Positions 6,671 to 7,284 of a stretch of 7,284 bases of DNA are shown piece by piece. The stretch covers positions 1-7,284 of the forward strand of contig CADBMK010000028.1 of the NCBI GenBank assembly GCA_902795785.1, given 5' to 3'. The notes below the pieces were generated by a model that did no database searches, was not told where the DNA came from, and saw only the letters and a list, made by a program, of their open reading frames with translations. The translations under genes and the position numbers were made by a program. The DNA comes from an uncultured Bacteroidia bacterium (GTDB taxonomy: Bacteria; Bacteroidota; Bacteroidia; Bacteroidales; UBA932). The stretch's first letter is position 1; each line of letters opens with the position of its first letter.

Positions 6671-7284
6671 ATGTTCGGATTCTGGAAAAATATGGATGAA
6701 GACAGAAAGGCCAGGCTCATTTTTGGGACTGGTCTTGCTGTTGGTGTGTTCACTCTGTTCACCTTCCTTTCTACAGTTTCTTATCTGTTCACCTGGAAAC
6801 AGGATATGAGCCTTCTGAACGATCCTGAGATGATGGACAAGGCTACCGAGGTGGCCAACTGGGGCGGAAAACTTGGCCTCAGATTTGCCCATTTTCTGGT
6901 GGCGGATCTCTTTGGACTTGGCAGTATTGCCCTCGTCCTGATCCTTGGCCTGGTGTCTCACAGGCTCATTACCAGAACCAGGACGTTCTCAACCCTTAAG
7001 ACTTTCTTCGTAGTGATTACGGGTACCGTAATCTCTTCGTTTGCACTTGCATATTTTTCCGATCTTGCCGGCGGGGCCTTGTATAACGATCTTGGAAACG
7101 GCCTTGGAGGAGGATGTGGCAGCGCCTTTGTGGAGTGGGCTACCAATGTTATGGGTAGTCTGGTTACCCTTGGCGTCATATCTGTGCTTGCCATCCTCTG
7201 GCTGTTCTGCGTAAGTGACAGCTTCTCAGGCTGGGCGCTCAAGGGCGGCAAGAAAAAGGATAAGGTAGTTGAAGAAGAGGAAAC
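6671..7284 (+). CDS. ftsK: DNA translocase FtsK, N-terminal membrane domain (partial, runs off the right edge)
   Basis: FtsK is an inner-membrane divisome protein whose C-terminal motor pumps chromosome DNA away from the closing septum and helps resolve dimers with XerCD. Only 204 N-terminal residues are in the window, so the motor and DNA-reading domains cannot be seen. After a short charged N-terminus come four hydrophobic segments at about 16-40, 73-96, 110-129 and 160-180, matching the FtsK four-helix membrane domain. Family features include NWGGKLG (63-69) before helix 2 and a glycine-rich loop, AGGALYNDLGNGLGGGCG (133-150), before helix 4. The last residues (191-204) are a lysine cluster then an acidic run, the start of the usual low-complexity linker. 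The ATG follows the DUF4290 stop with no gap and has a good Shine-Dalgarno site. The identification rests on the membrane domain alone; another four-helix membrane protein is possible but less likely. Confidence 0.85.
   Translation, partial: MFGFWKNMDEDRKARLIFGTGLAVGVFTLFTFLSTVSYLFTWKQDMSLLNDPEMMDKATEVANWGGKLGLRFAHFLVADLFGLGSIALVLILGLVSHRLITRTRTFSTLKTFFVVITGTVISSFALAYFSDLAGGALYNDLGNGLGGGCGSAFVEWATNVMGSLVTLGVISVLAILWLFCVSDSFSGWALKGGKKKDKVVEEEE

Noticed and set aside
6498..6809. Plus-strand open frame spanning the DUF4290/ftsK junction
   Set aside because: It is out of frame with both real genes across their full overlap and has no family-like sequence.
6958..7251. Antisense open frame opposite ftsK (97 codons)
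   Set aside because: It sits opposite the FtsK membrane helices and shows no domain of its own.
1..7284. An undescribed defence or mobile system in the window
   Set aside because: All complete genes belong to known core families in an uninterrupted operon-like order, with no integrase, repeats, att sites or compositional break. AddAB does degrade phage DNA but is a known housekeeping enzyme.

Overview
The window looks like a core-genome stretch of a Bacteroidota chromosome, most likely order Bacteroidales. This rests on four things: the family-specific wording of an AddB/AddA pair; a DUF4290 protein, a family I know only from Bacteroidota; the layout of the FtsK membrane domain; and a near absence of Shine-Dalgarno sites apart from one in front of ftsK. 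The DNA is of moderate GC throughout. I see no mobile element, RNA gene, CRISPR array or sign of recent transfer.

Layout: everything reads on the plus strand with almost no spacer. The last 19 codons of an unidentified gene end at 62. Five bases later addB starts on a TTG (68-2935). Its stop overlaps the ATG of addA (2932-5973) in an ATGA junction. A DUF4290 gene follows (best start 5975, stop 6670), and its stop abuts the ATG of ftsK at 6671, which runs off the right edge. There is no intergenic stretch over 10 bases and no terminator, so this reads as one operon. A possible internal Bacteroidota-type promoter lies in the last codons of addA.

How the genes work together: AddA (UvrD-type helicase plus nuclease) and AddB (helicase-like scaffold without a visible P-loop, plus nuclease and a four-cysteine Fe-S signature) should form the AddAB helicase-nuclease. 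That complex resects double-strand breaks for RecA and degrades foreign linear DNA. FtsK anchors the divisome and pumps chromosome DNA at the closing septum. The DUF4290 protein between them has no known function; its short basic, glycine/asparagine-rich tail could contact nucleic acid. The neighbourhood couples break repair with chromosome segregation, but co-location is the only evidence for a functional link.

I do not see an undescribed multi-gene system. The points most worth a second look are around the addA/DUF4290 junction: a promoter-like pair, an in-frame duplication and ambiguous starts. The P-loop-less but Fe-S-bearing AddB and the isolated Shine-Dalgarno site before ftsK are also worth checking.
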